This document shows positions 26,425-34,902 of a stretch of DNA of 64,000 nucleotides, one piece after another. Under the pieces are notes generated by a model, which saw only the letters and a list, made by a program, of their open reading frames with translations, was not told the origin of the DNA and ran no database searches. Position numbers and translations under genes: made by a program. The stretch comes from Chryseobacterium sp. ISL-80 (GTDB lineage: Bacteria; Bacillota; Bacilli; Bacillales; Cytobacillaceae), in assembly GCA_018613055.1 (NCBI GenBank), contig JAGGQZ010000003.1, forward strand, positions 124,001-188,000, written 5' to 3'. Within the stretch, counting starts at the first letter, position 1, and every line of letters begins with the position of its first letter.

Positions 26425-28056
26425 CTATTTCTGTTCTCCCAAAACGTACTCTGCGATATTTACTGCATGGTCGCCGATTCGCTCAAGGTTGCTGATGATA
26501 TCGACGAATACGATTCCAGCCTGGCCAGAACACTGACCTTCATTCATACGCAGAATGTGCTGCTTTCTTAATGTCCGTTCCATGCGGTCAATTTCATCTT
26601 CTTTTGTTACAACCGCCCGGGCTGCATCAAAATTCTTCTGATCAAGAGCCTGCAATGCCTCTTCGACCGTACTCACAGTCAGGTTGAACATTGTTTCAAG
26701 ATCATCCATGGCTGTGTCTGTCATTCTCACCTTGTTAGCCTGCTGGTATTCAATCAGTTCGATGATATTTTCAAAATGGTCGCCGATTCTTTCAATATCC
26801 CGAACAGTGTCAATCAACATGCTGTGTTCTTCAGACTCATGTTCAGATAAAGAGCTTGTCGCAAGGTCCACCAGATAGTCTGTAATCTTGCGGTCAAGAT
26901 TATTAATGGCTTCCTCAAGCTGATAAGCATTCCCGGAATGCTTGGTATTTTTTGTTTTCAAAAATTCATTTGTTTCTTCAAGTCCCTTTAACGCAAACTT
27001 ACCCATGCGTAGAACTTCTTCTTTAGCTTGGCCAAGCGCGATAGACGGTGATTGTTCGATGAATACCGGATCAAGATGCTGTGCCTTGTAGTCGACAATC
27101 GAGTCTTCCCCGGGAATCAGCTTGGTTACGATTAACGCCAATACTGCAACAAATGGCAGTTGGATGAGGGTATTCGTCGTGTTGAAAATCCCATGAGCAA
27201 AAGCGATAGTCATTTCAGGGTTAAGAGAAAGTTGATCCCTGAGCATTTCTATCAATATGGTAAATGGCTTCAATAATATTAAAAACAGTGTTGTACCTAT
27301 TAAATTGAATAATACATGGGTAGCAGCAGCCCTTTTTGCTGCAACAGAAGTGCCGATGGCAGCCAGGACAGCTGTGATGGTTGTCCCAACATTATCACCA
27401 AATAATACTGGAAGAGCTCCCTGAAGGTTGATCAGGTTTTCAGCGTGCAAGCCCTGAAGAATACCAATCGTTGCACTTGAACTCTGAACGATCACTGTGA
27501 ATAGCGTACCGATGACAACTCCAAGTAATGGGTTTGAGCTTAGTTCCACAGTCAAATCGTGGAAGGCTTCAAGACTGCGCAACGGCTTCATTCCGCCACT
27601 CATTAATTCCAATCCATAGAATAAAGCACCAAAGCCGAAAACAATTTGTCCAACGTTATGGACTTTTTTATTTTTAAAGAAGAATAACAGTATTGAACCA
27701 ACGGCAATGATTGGCAGAGCATATTCACCCACGTCGATACCAATGATAAAGGCAGTCACTGTCGTACCAATGTTGGCACCCATAATGACTCCGATTGCCT
27801 GGCGCAATGTCATGAAACCGGCACTTACCAGCCCGACCGTGATAACAGTTGTCGCTGAACTGCTTTGGACAAGTACCGTTACGATCAAACCAGCTAAAAC
27901 ACCCATCACCGGGTTGGTCGTAAAACGATCCAGCACCTCTCTGAGGCGGTCTCCAGCTGATTTTTGCAGCCCATCTCCCATGAATTTAATGCCGTATAAA
28001 AAAATTCCAAGACCCCCAAAGAATTCAAACAGCATTTCTTGTAAATTCAATTCCAT
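26425..28056 (-). CDS. Na+/phosphate symporter with PhoU domain
   Basis: 543 aa. Two Na/Pi-cotransporter repeats carry the paired QSSSATT and QSSSATI motifs (near residues 65 and 200) typical of NptA/YjbB/PNaS proteins, within about nine transmembrane helices. The C-terminal third (about 340-540) is a PhoU-like helical domain with DIERIGDHFENIIE and NLERIGDHAVNIAE. It would import or export phosphate driven by sodium. The start is set by GGGG eight bases before the ATG. It adds a second phosphate system near pstSCAB-phoU. Confidence 0.92.
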   Translation of the reverse strand: MELNLQEMLFEFFGGLGIFLYGIKFMGDGLQKSAGDRLREVLDRFTTNPVMGVLAGLIVTVLVQSSSATTVITVGLVSAGFMTLRQAIGVIMGANIGTTVTAFIIGIDVGEYALPIIAVGSILLFFFKNKKVHNVGQIVFGFGALFYGLELMSGGMKPLRSLEAFHDLTVELSSNPLLGVVIGTLFTVIVQSSSATIGILQGLHAENLINLQGALPVLFGDNVGTTITAVLAAIGTSVAAKRAAATHVLFNLIGTTLFLILLKPFTILIEMLRDQLSLNPEMTIAFAHGIFNTTNTLIQLPFVAVLALIVTKLIPGEDSIVDYKAQHLDPVFIEQSPSIALGQAKEEVLRMGKFALKGLEETNEFLKTKNTKHSGNAYQLEEAINNLDRKITDYLVDLATSSLSEHESEEHSMLIDTVRDIERIGDHFENIIELIEYQQANKVRMTDTAMDDLETMFNLTVSTVEEALQALDQKNFDAARAVVTKEDEIDRMERTLRKQHILRMNEGQCSGQAGIVFVDIISNLERIGDHAVNIAEYVLGEQK

Positions 28057-28274
28057 TTTTTCAACCCCTAGATTTATTTCGACAAACATCTACAAACAAA
28101 ATCATTATCAGGGATTTATGAATAAAAAGTAAACTGTTTAAGCTTCAAATTTACAATAGCTTAACATTACTGAGTTTTGTTACAGAAATGTTACAAAAGC
28201 GATTTGAATTACTTGTTATTATCTCCTTTGTAAAGCTAAAATAGACAATGGAATCTATTAAAGGACGTGTATTG

Positions 28275-29054
28275 ATGAATCTTTTTACCCAAATGGCCAA
28301 AAGTCTGTATTCACCTAAAGATATTGCGACCACCCGCTTTCAGGGTATCGGCAAAACCATTCTATTTGTTTTCTTATTAACGTTACTATCCATTTTGCCA
28401 GTTATATTCTATATGTTTACTACCATTTCCGAAGCAATTGACTCCGCAAAACAAGCTGTTACAAATGAATTGCCTTCCTTTTCAATAGAAGAAGGCGTGC
28501 TGAAATCGGATATTAAGGCACCTGTCACCTTGAAAAGAGATCATTTCACGATCATTTTTGATTCAACGGGCACAGTAGAAGAAAAAGATATGACGAATAT
28601 GGAGGCTACAATCGGAATGCTGAAGCATGAAGTTGTCCTAAGTGCTGGCGGGCAAACCCATACGGCTCCCTATTCCCTTTTCTCGAGTGGGGACTTATCC
28701 AAAGAGGATGTTCAATCCCTAATTGAAACGGCTGAGTCTTCTCTCCCCGTTATGCTAGGACTACTGTTTATTATCATTTTTGTTTTTTCTGCAGGCATGA
28801 AATTCATAGAAGTCTCGATACTGGCCCTTTTCGGTTTACTATTAAAAAACCTTGCCGGAAGGAGACTTCAATACAGACATGTATGGAGAATGTCCGCCTA
28901 CAGCACAACTCTTCCCACTCTGTTTTTCACATTGATGGCATTCCTTAAAACGACTGTGCCATTTAGTTTTGCCATTAACTGGTTTGTCGCATCGATGATT
29001 CTTCTATTAGCAATAAAAGAAATACCACCTGTGCAAAAAAATGAAGAGATTTAA
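28275..29054 (+). CDS. yqgB: DUF1189 membrane protein YqgB
   Basis: 259 aa. One transmembrane helix near residues 28-50, an extracytoplasmic domain of about 110 residues, then three or four C-terminal helices. This plan matches DUF1189 (YqgB). AAAGGA lies nine bases before the ATG chosen. Function unknown; a terminator overlaps its end. Confidence 0.8.
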   Translation: MNLFTQMAKSLYSPKDIATTRFQGIGKTILFVFLLTLLSILPVIFYMFTTISEAIDSAKQAVTNELPSFSIEEGVLKSDIKAPVTLKRDHFTIIFDSTGTVEEKDMTNMEATIGMLKHEVVLSAGGQTHTAPYSLFSSGDLSKEDVQSLIETAESSLPVMLGLLFIIIFVFSAGMKFIEVSILALFGLLLKNLAGRRLQYRHVWRMSAYSTTLPTLFFTLMAFLKTTVPFSFAINWFVASMILLLAIKEIPPVQKNEEI

Positions 29055-29075
29055 AAATGCGCCCCTGGCGCATTT
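29055..29075 (+). terminator. Terminator after yqgB
   Basis: Stem AAATGCGCC / GGCGCATTT with a short loop and a T6 tail, directly after the stop codon. Confidence 0.88.
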
Positions 29076-29225
29076 TTTAGTTTCTACCCAACTCCCTGAT
29101 TCAGTCCAGCTTAAACCCTATCTACCTGACCCAAAAAATTAATAGGTATTTTTTCTATTAAATTGGTTCTTAACTCTATTTTTCCAGCATAAATAATGAT
29201 ATAAGCTGTTTAGGAGGAAAGTTCC

Positions 29226-29573
29226 ATGAAAAAACTGGCAGGATTCCTGGTTTTCCTGGTTTTAGCATATGCGGTTTATAATGATTTAAGCATAGGAACG
29301 CTTCCGGCTGCGAATACACCAGAACCCGAATTAAGAGAAGCAGAAATAGAAGAAGCTGATAGTCTGGCTAAGGAGAAGATTCCTTATTTCGAGCATGAAG
29401 TCAAGCCTGGCGATACGGTACTTTCTGTACTCGACAGCAACTCAGAAAAACCGCTCGCAGTGCCGGTTTCACAAGCGGTAGAAGACTTTAAACAGCTTAA
29501 TGGAGGGACAGACCCTCAGAAAATCAAATTTGGCGATACCTATAAATTCCCGGATTACAGCAGTCAAAATTAA
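29226..29573 (+). CDS. yqfZ: LysM domain protein YqfZ
   Basis: 115 aa. An N-terminal signal or anchor helix (about 3-20), a polar linker, and a LysM-like domain (HEVKPGDTVLSVLD ... KFGDTYKFPDY). It is probably surface-exposed and may touch peptidoglycan. TAGGAGGAAA precedes the ATG. It lies upstream of ispG as in B. subtilis. Confidence 0.82.
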   Translation: MKKLAGFLVFLVLAYAVYNDLSIGTLPAANTPEPELREAEIEEADSLAKEKIPYFEHEVKPGDTVLSVLDSNSEKPLAVPVSQAVEDFKQLNGGTDPQKIKFGDTYKFPDYSSQN

Positions 29574-29690
29574 CAAAGCCTAACTAAAGAAGTCTTTCCT
29601 TGTCAATTTGAACAAAAGATTGATAAAATGGGGTTGTGCATCATTAGGAACTTTTACATGAATTCCATTGTTTAAAGGAGCGAATCACTG

Positions 29691-30788
29691 TTGAGTGAAA
29701 TAATACATCGTACCAAAACCCGCCCGATCAAGGTTGGGAATTTAACTATTGGCGGCAACAATGAAGTGGTCATCCAGAGTATGACAACCACCAAGACTCA
29801 TGATGTCGAAGCGACTGTTGCCGAAATCAAACGCCTTGAAGAAGCAGGCTGCCAGATTGTCCGCGTCGCATGCCCGGATGAAAGAGCAGCCAATGCGATC
29901 TCTGAAATAAAAAAGCGAATCAATATACCGTTGGTTGTTGATATCCACTTTGATTACCGCCTGGCGCTTAAAGCAATCGAAGGGGGAGCCGACAAAATCA
30001 GGATCAACCCCGGAAATATCGGCAAGCGCGAAAAGGTAGAGGCTGTTGTAAAGGCGGCAAAAGAGAAGGGTATTCCGATTAGGATCGGTGTGAATGCCGG
30101 ATCACTAGAGAGACGAATTCTTGAAAAATACGGTTATCCTACTGCGGATGGCATGGTGGAAAGTGCCTTGCACCATATCAAGATCCTTGAAGATCTTGAT
30201 TTCCACAATATTATCGTTTCCATGAAGGCTTCTGACGTGAACCTTGCGATTGAAGCATATGAGAAAGCGGCGAAGGCCTTCGATTATCCGCTGCATCTTG
30301 GAATCACCGAATCAGGAACTTTATTTGCCGGAACTGTAAAAAGTGCTGCTGGCCTGGGAGCTATCCTTAGCAAAGGGATCGGGAACACGGTCAGGGTATC
30401 ACTAAGTGCAGATCCGGTAGAGGAAGTAAAGGTAGCAAGAGAGCTATTAAAGGCGTTCGGCCTGGCTGCCAATGCCGCCACATTGATTTCTTGCCCAACC
30501 TGCGGACGGATCGAGATCGATTTGATCAGCATCGCCAATGAGGTGGAAGAATACATCTCAAAAATCAAGGCACCAATCAAAGTAGCCGTTCTTGGCTGCG
30601 CTGTGAACGGCCCAGGTGAGGCGCGTGAAGCTGACATCGGCATTGCCGGCGCCAGAGGGGAAGGACTGCTTTTCCGCAAAGGAGAAATTGTCCGTAAAGT
30701 ACCTGAGGAAACAATGGTAGAGGAATTAAAGAAAGAAATCGATAAAATCGCTGAGGAGAAGCTTCAGGAAGCTGCCCTCCAAAAATAA
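29691..30788 (+). CDS. ispG: 4-hydroxy-3-methylbut-2-enyl diphosphate synthase
   Basis: 365 aa, the penultimate MEP-pathway enzyme, converting MEcPP to HMBPP with a [4Fe-4S] cluster. The TIM-barrel starts with [16 protein letters not shown]; cluster cysteines are in SCPTCGR (about 267-273) and [13 protein letters not shown] start after AAAGGAG. The partner enzyme IspH is at 38.1 kb in this window. A strong terminator follows. Confidence 0.97.
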   Translation: MSEIIHRTKTRPIKVGNLTIGGNNEVVIQSMTTTKTHDVEATVAEIKRLEEAGCQIVRVACPDERAANAISEIKKRINIPLVVDIHFDYRLALKAIEGGADKIRINPGNIGKREKVEAVVKAAKEKGIPIRIGVNAGSLERRILEKYGYPTADGMVESALHHIKILEDLDFHNIIVSMKASDVNLAIEAYEKAAKAFDYPLHLGITESGTLFAGTVKSAAGLGAILSKGIGNTVRVSLSADPVEEVKVARELLKAFGLAANAATLISCPTCGRIEIDLISIANEVEEYISKIKAPIKVAVLGCAVNGPGEAREADIGIAGARGEGLLFRKGEIVRKVPEETMVEELKKEIDKIAEEKLQEAALQK

Positions 30789-30792
30789 TCAC

Positions 30793-30823
30793 AAAAAATG
30801 CCCGGGATGCCCGGGCATTTTTT
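30793..30823 (+). terminator. Terminator after ispG
   Basis: A 14-bp perfect stem (AAAAAATGCCCGGG and its complement) with a 3-nt loop; also usable by the convergent yqfX gene. Confidence 0.93.
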
Positions 30824-30836
30824 GTGGCATTTTCCG

Positions 30837-31391
30837 TCAAAAAAACGGAAGGATAAAGATGCCAACCAGAATGGAGATTGTCCCTATTCCAATCGCCCAA
30901 GTGCCGATTGAGGAACCACGGCGGCGGGCCATGAAGCCAAGGACAATTCCAGCTGCTCCGAAAAGAACAGGTAAAATAAACAGCGACAAGATCGATAGGG
31001 CAAGAGCCGAGTATGCAAGGCCCCGTCCTCCAGTTGTACTTTCCTCTTCTGACCTTCTTCTGAAAGCAGGGGGGGCAGGAGCAGCAATTTCAGCCGCTGT
31101 CTCCTCATCATAACGTTCCTCACGAACAGGCCCGGCAATCGCAGTCATCTCCTGATAGTGATCGTCACGGCCGCGTCCGGCAATTGCCGTCATTTCCTGG
31201 TAGTGCTCATCGCGCCCAGGTTCGGCGATTGCTGTCATTTCCTGATAATGCTCATCACGCGAAGGAGTATACAGTTCTGTTGCTGTTTCCTCCTGGTAGA
31301 TCTCGTCACGCGCGTCCCTTATAGTAATGACATCCTGCTTAGGTTCAGTAATATATTCGGTACCAATCTGTTTTCGCTCTTGGTCTGCCAC
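30837..31391 (-). CDS. yqfX: YqfX-like membrane protein with 15-residue repeats
   Basis: 184 aa. The N-terminal half holds three near-identical 15-residue repeats (RDEHYQEMTAIA plus three variable residues) flanked by two more divergent copies, all acidic. The C-terminal half has two transmembrane helices (about 120-180) separated by a RRRGSS loop, as in DUF4190-type proteins. GTG start behind GAGGG. Same place, between ispG and yqfW, as B. subtilis yqfX. Function unknown; the repeats may be expanded in this species. Confidence 0.78.
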   Translation of the reverse strand: MADQERKQIGTEYITEPKQDVITIRDARDEIYQEETATELYTPSRDEHYQEMTAIAEPGRDEHYQEMTAIAGRGRDDHYQEMTAIAGPVREERYDEETAAEIAAPAPPAFRRRSEEESTTGGRGLAYSALALSILSLFILPVLFGAAGIVLGFMARRRGSSIGTWAIGIGTISILVGIFILPFF

Positions 31392-31550
31392 TTTAATCCC
31401 TCGCTTTCTTAAGTGGAGCATTTATTATTGTTTACGAGTGGAATGGTTTTCATCATGGCAATGTTTAACTAAGGCACGAAAAAGTAAATCTTTTGCGGGC
31501 TGTTCTTATTTGGTAAAATTAAAAGGAGATCATTGTTTAAGGAGCAGACT

Positions 31551-32120
31551 ATGAAAAGACGTTTTGGCATAGATATCGATGGAACAGTCACCTGTCCCAC
31601 TACATTTGTACCGTATTTGAACGAAGCATTCGATTTGGATATTACTCTTGATGATATCAAGCAGTATGATTTTATGCCGCTTGTAACCGTGAGTGAAAAA
31701 GAGTTTGCAGCATGGTTCAAAGAAATGGAACCGGTGATCTATTCCAAATCCCCTTTAGCAGCCGGTGCAAAGGAAATCCTGAAAAGCTGGGAAAGTGAGC
31801 ATGAATTGTATTTCATCAGCGCGCGGGGCACACATTTACTTGAACTTACTCAAGAGTGGTTTACCGCCAATGAACTTAAGTATCATGATATTCACCTGAT
31901 TGGTTCTCATGATAAAATTCAGGCAGCACGGAAATATGATGTGGATATTTTCTTTGAGGATAAACATGATAATGCGGTCAATCTGCATGAAAAACTGAAG
32001 ATTCCAGTCATCCTTTTTGACACCCCTTATAACCGGGAGCCAATCCCTGATGGCGTCATTCGAGTAAACAACTGGCAGGAAGCCAATAAGTGGGTAAGAA
32101 ATTGGATAGAAAACAGCTAA
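31551..32120 (+). CDS. yqfW: HAD-family nucleotidase YqfW
   Basis: 189 aa of the 5'(3')-deoxyribonucleotidase-like HAD family. Motif I is DIDGTVT (about residues 7-13), motif II is ISARG, and the acidic motif appears as FFEDKHDN. It should remove phosphate from a small phosphorylated substrate, possibly a nucleotide. AAGGAG six bases before the ATG sets the start. Terminator follows. Confidence 0.85.
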   Translation: MKRRFGIDIDGTVTCPTTFVPYLNEAFDLDITLDDIKQYDFMPLVTVSEKEFAAWFKEMEPVIYSKSPLAAGAKEILKSWESEHELYFISARGTHLLELTQEWFTANELKYHDIHLIGSHDKIQAARKYDVDIFFEDKHDNAVNLHEKLKIPVILFDTPYNREPIPDGVIRVNNWQEANKWVRNWIENS

Positions 32121-32143
32121 ACGGCCATTTTTCGGATGGCCGT
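32120..32143 (+). terminator. Terminator after yqfW
   Basis: Stem AACGGCCAT / ATGGCCGTT with a 6-nt loop and T6 tail. Confidence 0.9.
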
Positions 32144-32177
32144 TTTTTCATTTCAATATTGGACGGAATAGAGGGCC

Positions 32178-32591
32178 CTAGTGTATGCAGTCCGGGCATC
32201 TTCCGTATATTTCAAATTTATGGCCCGAAATATCATAGCCCTTAAAGCTTGATTCGATATTCCTCATTGGGCAAGTCTCAATCTCTTTTGTTTTTCCGCA
32301 GTCAAGGCAGATGAAATGGTGATGATGCTCTTTATGTGAACAGGTAAAACGGAAATGTTTTTCTCCTGATAGCTCCGTCATCTCCAGAATCCCCAGCTCG
32401 ACAAACACACTTAAATTACGATAGATCGTATCAAATGACAATCCAGGGTAATTCTCCTTCATTTGCTCAAGAACATCACGTGCCGTCAAATATTTATCAT
32501 GGTCGGAAAACATCTGGAGCATGTCCTCGCGCTTACCTGTATGTTTATACCCCTGTTCCTTCAGCAGGTTCATTGCTTCATTCACATTCAT
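32178..32591 (-). CDS. zur: Zinc uptake regulator Zur
   Basis: 137 aa Fur-family repressor. N-terminal winged helix (about 1-80), then the metal-sensing region with HKEHHHHFICLDCGK and the second cysteine pair in CPDCIH at the C-terminus, which make the structural zinc site. Proximity to znuCB and the position (B. subtilis yqfV) point to Zur rather than Fur or PerR. It represses zinc uptake when zinc is plentiful. Stops 12 bp after znuB ends, so it is in the same operon. Confidence 0.9.
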   Translation of the reverse strand: MNVNEAMNLLKEQGYKHTGKREDMLQMFSDHDKYLTARDVLEQMKENYPGLSFDTIYRNLSVFVELGILEMTELSGEKHFRFTCSHKEHHHHFICLDCGKTKEIETCPMRNIESSFKGYDISGHKFEIYGRCPDCIH

Positions 32592-32603
32592 GGTATCACC
32601 TCT

Positions 32604-33446
32604 TTAAATGGATCTTGTTGCACTGCGTTTTTTTAGCCAGATAGCCAGCACAAGGATGAATACAGCAATCATGACAATGGTTCCCCCAGGTGCAAGGTCC
32701 ATGTAGTAGGACAGGAACAAGCCGCCCAGCACAGAAATTTCACCGAATAGGATGGAAAAGAAGATCGTCTGCTTGAACCCTTTGGCGAACCGAATGCTTG
32801 CTGCCACCGGCAAAGTCATAAGGGACGAAACAAGCAGGATGCCAACGATCCTCATGGAAGCCGCGATCACCAGCGCCACCATGATGATGAAAATAAAGTG
32901 CAATGACTTTGCCGCAATTCCGGTTGCCCTCGCATATTCTTCGTCAAATGATAACAGAAACAACTCTTTGTATAGTAAAGCAACGAGTGCAATCACCAGG
33001 ATGCTGATGACCAAGATGGTCCATAAATCCGCCCTGCTTACCGCGCTAACGCTCCCAAATAAATAACTGAACAAATCCGTATTGAAGCCGTCGGCAAGTG
33101 AAATAAAAATAACACCGAGGCCGATTCCACCCGAAAGGATGATCGGGATGGCCAGTTCCTGATAATGCTTATAAACCGTGCGGAGTTTTTCAATGAACAG
33201 CGATCCGCCAACCGAAAAAGCCATTCCCATGTAAAGCGGGTTGAGGCCGCTGAAAACCATGAATTTTTTCTCAAGCAGCAAGCTTGCTGCGATTCCCGCC
33301 AAGGTAACATGGCTAAGGGCATCGGCTATAAGGGAAAGCCTTCTTACCACAATGAAAACACCGAGAAGGGGAGCGATTACACCAATGATCATGCCAGTCA
33401 AAAAGGCATTCTGCAAAAACTCATATTGCATCAGTCCACTAATCAT
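32604..33446 (-). CDS. znuB: Zinc ABC transporter permease
   Basis: 280 aa of the ABC-3 permease family with eight or nine transmembrane helices. GAGGGAGGG precedes the ATG, which lies 8 bp inside the end of the ATPase gene. The context with zur indicates zinc, though manganese transporters look alike. Confidence 0.88.
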   Translation of the reverse strand: MISGLMQYEFLQNAFLTGMIIGVIAPLLGVFIVVRRLSLIADALSHVTLAGIAASLLLEKKFMVFSGLNPLYMGMAFSVGGSLFIEKLRTVYKHYQELAIPIILSGGIGLGVIFISLADGFNTDLFSYLFGSVSAVSRADLWTILVISILVIALVALLYKELFLLSFDEEYARATGIAAKSLHFIFIIMVALVIAASMRIVGILLVSSLMTLPVAASIRFAKGFKQTIFFSILFGEISVLGGLFLSYYMDLAPGGTIVMIAVFILVLAIWLKKRSATRSI

Positions 33447-34227
33447 GATGGTGCCCTCCCTCGTGATGATGATCATGAGTCAATACATGCACATCATGCC
33501 CATATATCTCTGACACATCATTCAGCTTCAATTGTTCGAATTCCTCTGCGCTTCCATGGAAATGCATATTTTTATTCAAGCATGCTACATTTGTGACTTT
33601 TTCGGAAATCGTCCCGATATCGTGCGTCACCAAAAGCAAAGTAATGCCCTTCTCCTTGTTAAGTGTTTCGAGCATTTCATAAAAGGAGTTTACATTCTGG
33701 ACGTCGACACCGACTGTCGGCTCATCGAGGATCAACAATTCCGGTTCGCTCACCAGTGCCCTGGCAATGAACACCCTCTGCTGCTGGCCGCCAGAAAGCT
33801 CACCAATATTCCTGTCCAAGAATTTCCCCATCCCGACAGATTCAATCGCCTGTTTAATCTTTACATGGTCAGTTTTCTTTAAAAAATGGAACAGACCAAG
33901 TTTTTTCGTCAACCCGCTGGCCACTACCTCAAAAACAGTAGCAGGGAAGCCTGTGTTAAAGGAATTGGCCTTTTGCGACACAAACCCGATTTTATGCTGC
34001 TCCCTAAACTTATTGATATCCTGTCCAAACAGACGGATAGTACCTGTTTGCGGCTTGATGAGACCAAGCATCAGCTTCAGCAGCGTCGACTTTCCGGATC
34101 CATTAGGACCAACGATTGCCAAAAAGCTACCTCGATGAATAGACAGGTTTATATTTTCAAGTACATTCTCTTTATCGTATCGGTAATATACATCCTGTAC
34201 CTGGACGATATAGTCATTCGTATCCAC
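33439..34227 (-). CDS. znuC: Zinc ABC transporter ATPase
   Basis: 262 aa. Walker A GPNGSGKST, signature LSGGQQQR, Walker B LLILDEPTVGVD and switch histidine in LVTHD are present. The last 15 residues are histidine-rich (THDHHHEGGHHHD), suggesting zinc binding. GTG start with AGGTG six bases upstream. First gene of the znuC-znuB-zur unit; no zinc-binding lipoprotein gene (znuA/adcA) is next to it and must be elsewhere. Confidence 0.9.
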   Translation of the reverse strand: MDTNDYIVQVQDVYYRYDKENVLENINLSIHRGSFLAIVGPNGSGKSTLLKLMLGLIKPQTGTIRLFGQDINKFREQHKIGFVSQKANSFNTGFPATVFEVVASGLTKKLGLFHFLKKTDHVKIKQAIESVGMGKFLDRNIGELSGGQQQRVFIARALVSEPELLILDEPTVGVDVQNVNSFYEMLETLNKEKGITLLLVTHDIGTISEKVTNVACLNKNMHFHGSAEEFEQLKLNDVSEIYGHDVHVLTHDHHHEGGHHHD

Positions 34228-34241
34228 TTTTATCACCTGCA

Positions 34242-34262
34242 AAATAAGAATCATTCCGATTT
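34242..34262 (-). promoter_or_regulatory. Zur-like operator before znuC
   Basis: The + strand reads AAAT-N3-AATCATT-N1-CGATTT, matching the B. subtilis Zur box AAATCGTAATNATTACGATTT at 17 of 21 positions. It lies between the likely transcription start and the GTG, where a repressor would block the operon. Confidence 0.6.
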
Positions 34263-34271
34263 ACTTAATGT

Positions 34272-34300
34272 AGTATATCTCTTACTGCCCATAAAGTAAA
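34272..34300 (-). promoter_or_regulatory. znuC-znuB-zur promoter
   Basis: On the minus strand TTTACT (+ 34295-34300), 17-bp spacer, TATACT (+ 34272-34277). Confidence 0.5.
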
Positions 34301-34379
34301 CAAAAGAACTTCTCCCCTCAAGAAAATTGTCACGAATTTAAAACTGGGCACATACCCTACTATGAAGGAGTGATGATCT

Positions 34380-34634
34380 TTGGCTATTTTTGAAAATATC
34401 ATTAACCATAAAATAGGCAACATTACGGCGGATGAGCTGCTGAAATACGCCTCTCAATTCAATATATCCATAACAAAGGCACAGGCAGATAAAATCGCCG
34501 GATACTTACGCGGTAAAAAGGTCAATATCTTTAATGATTCAGAAAGAACGGCACTCATCAAGCAAATTGCCAGAATCACCAGCCCGGAAACAGCCAGGGA
34601 AGTGAATAAGTTGTTTGTGAAATTCACGAAATAG
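34380..34634 (+). CDS. yqfT: DUF2624 protein YqfT
   Basis: 84 aa, soluble and helical. TTG start with AAGGAG nine bases upstream. The motif NIFNDSERTALIKQIARITSPETAREVNKLF matches DUF2624 (split here over about residues 49-80). Same position near nfo as B. subtilis yqfT. Function unknown. Confidence 0.8.
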   Translation: MAIFENIINHKIGNITADELLKYASQFNISITKAQADKIAGYLRGKKVNIFNDSERTALIKQIARITSPETAREVNKLFVKFTK

Positions 34635-34641
34635 TGCATTA

Positions 34642-34809
34642 TGTCCGTCATGGAATTCCATGGCGGACATTTTTTCTTTTTTCTCCGCTATTTCTGTCCG
34701 TCATGAGTCGGATGACGGACACTTTTTCCCTTTTCTCCACTGTTTTTGTCCGTCATCAAACCCGATGACAGACACTTTCATCTGTACCTCCACCATTTCT
34801 GTCCGTCAT
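34642..34809. repeat. Tandem 52-53-bp palindrome array (array B)
   Basis: Dyads TGTCCGTCAT-N7/8-ATGACGGACA begin at 34642 (28 nt), 34695 (27 nt) and 34747 (28 nt); a fourth at 34800 keeps only its left arm. All three spacers are exactly 25 nt and pyrimidine-rich on the + strand (CTCC and TTTC blocks). The array fills the gap between the convergent yqfT and nfo genes. Confidence 0.92.
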
Positions 34810-34871
34810 GTTGTTATTATTCCCTCTATAAGTAAATCCTCATTATTTGCATTTAACCCTAACAAAAAGAA

Positions 34872-34900
34872 AAAAGCTGTGGACCTGGTCCACAGCTTTT
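34872..34900 (-). terminator. Terminator after nfo
   Basis: A 14-bp stem (AAAAGCTGTGGACC and its complement) ending 3 bp from the nfo stop, T-rich on the minus strand. Confidence 0.9.
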
Positions 34901-34902
34901 GT

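Noticed and set aside
30859-31113. Plus-strand ORFs opposite yqfX
   Set aside because: Shadow of the repetitive yqfX coding sequence with no ribosome site or family match.
34642-34809. Simple terminators of yqfT and nfo
   Set aside because: The dyads repeat with fixed spacing and a separate strong terminator for nfo lies at 34872-34900, so termination does not explain the array, though some units may help end yqfT transcripts.
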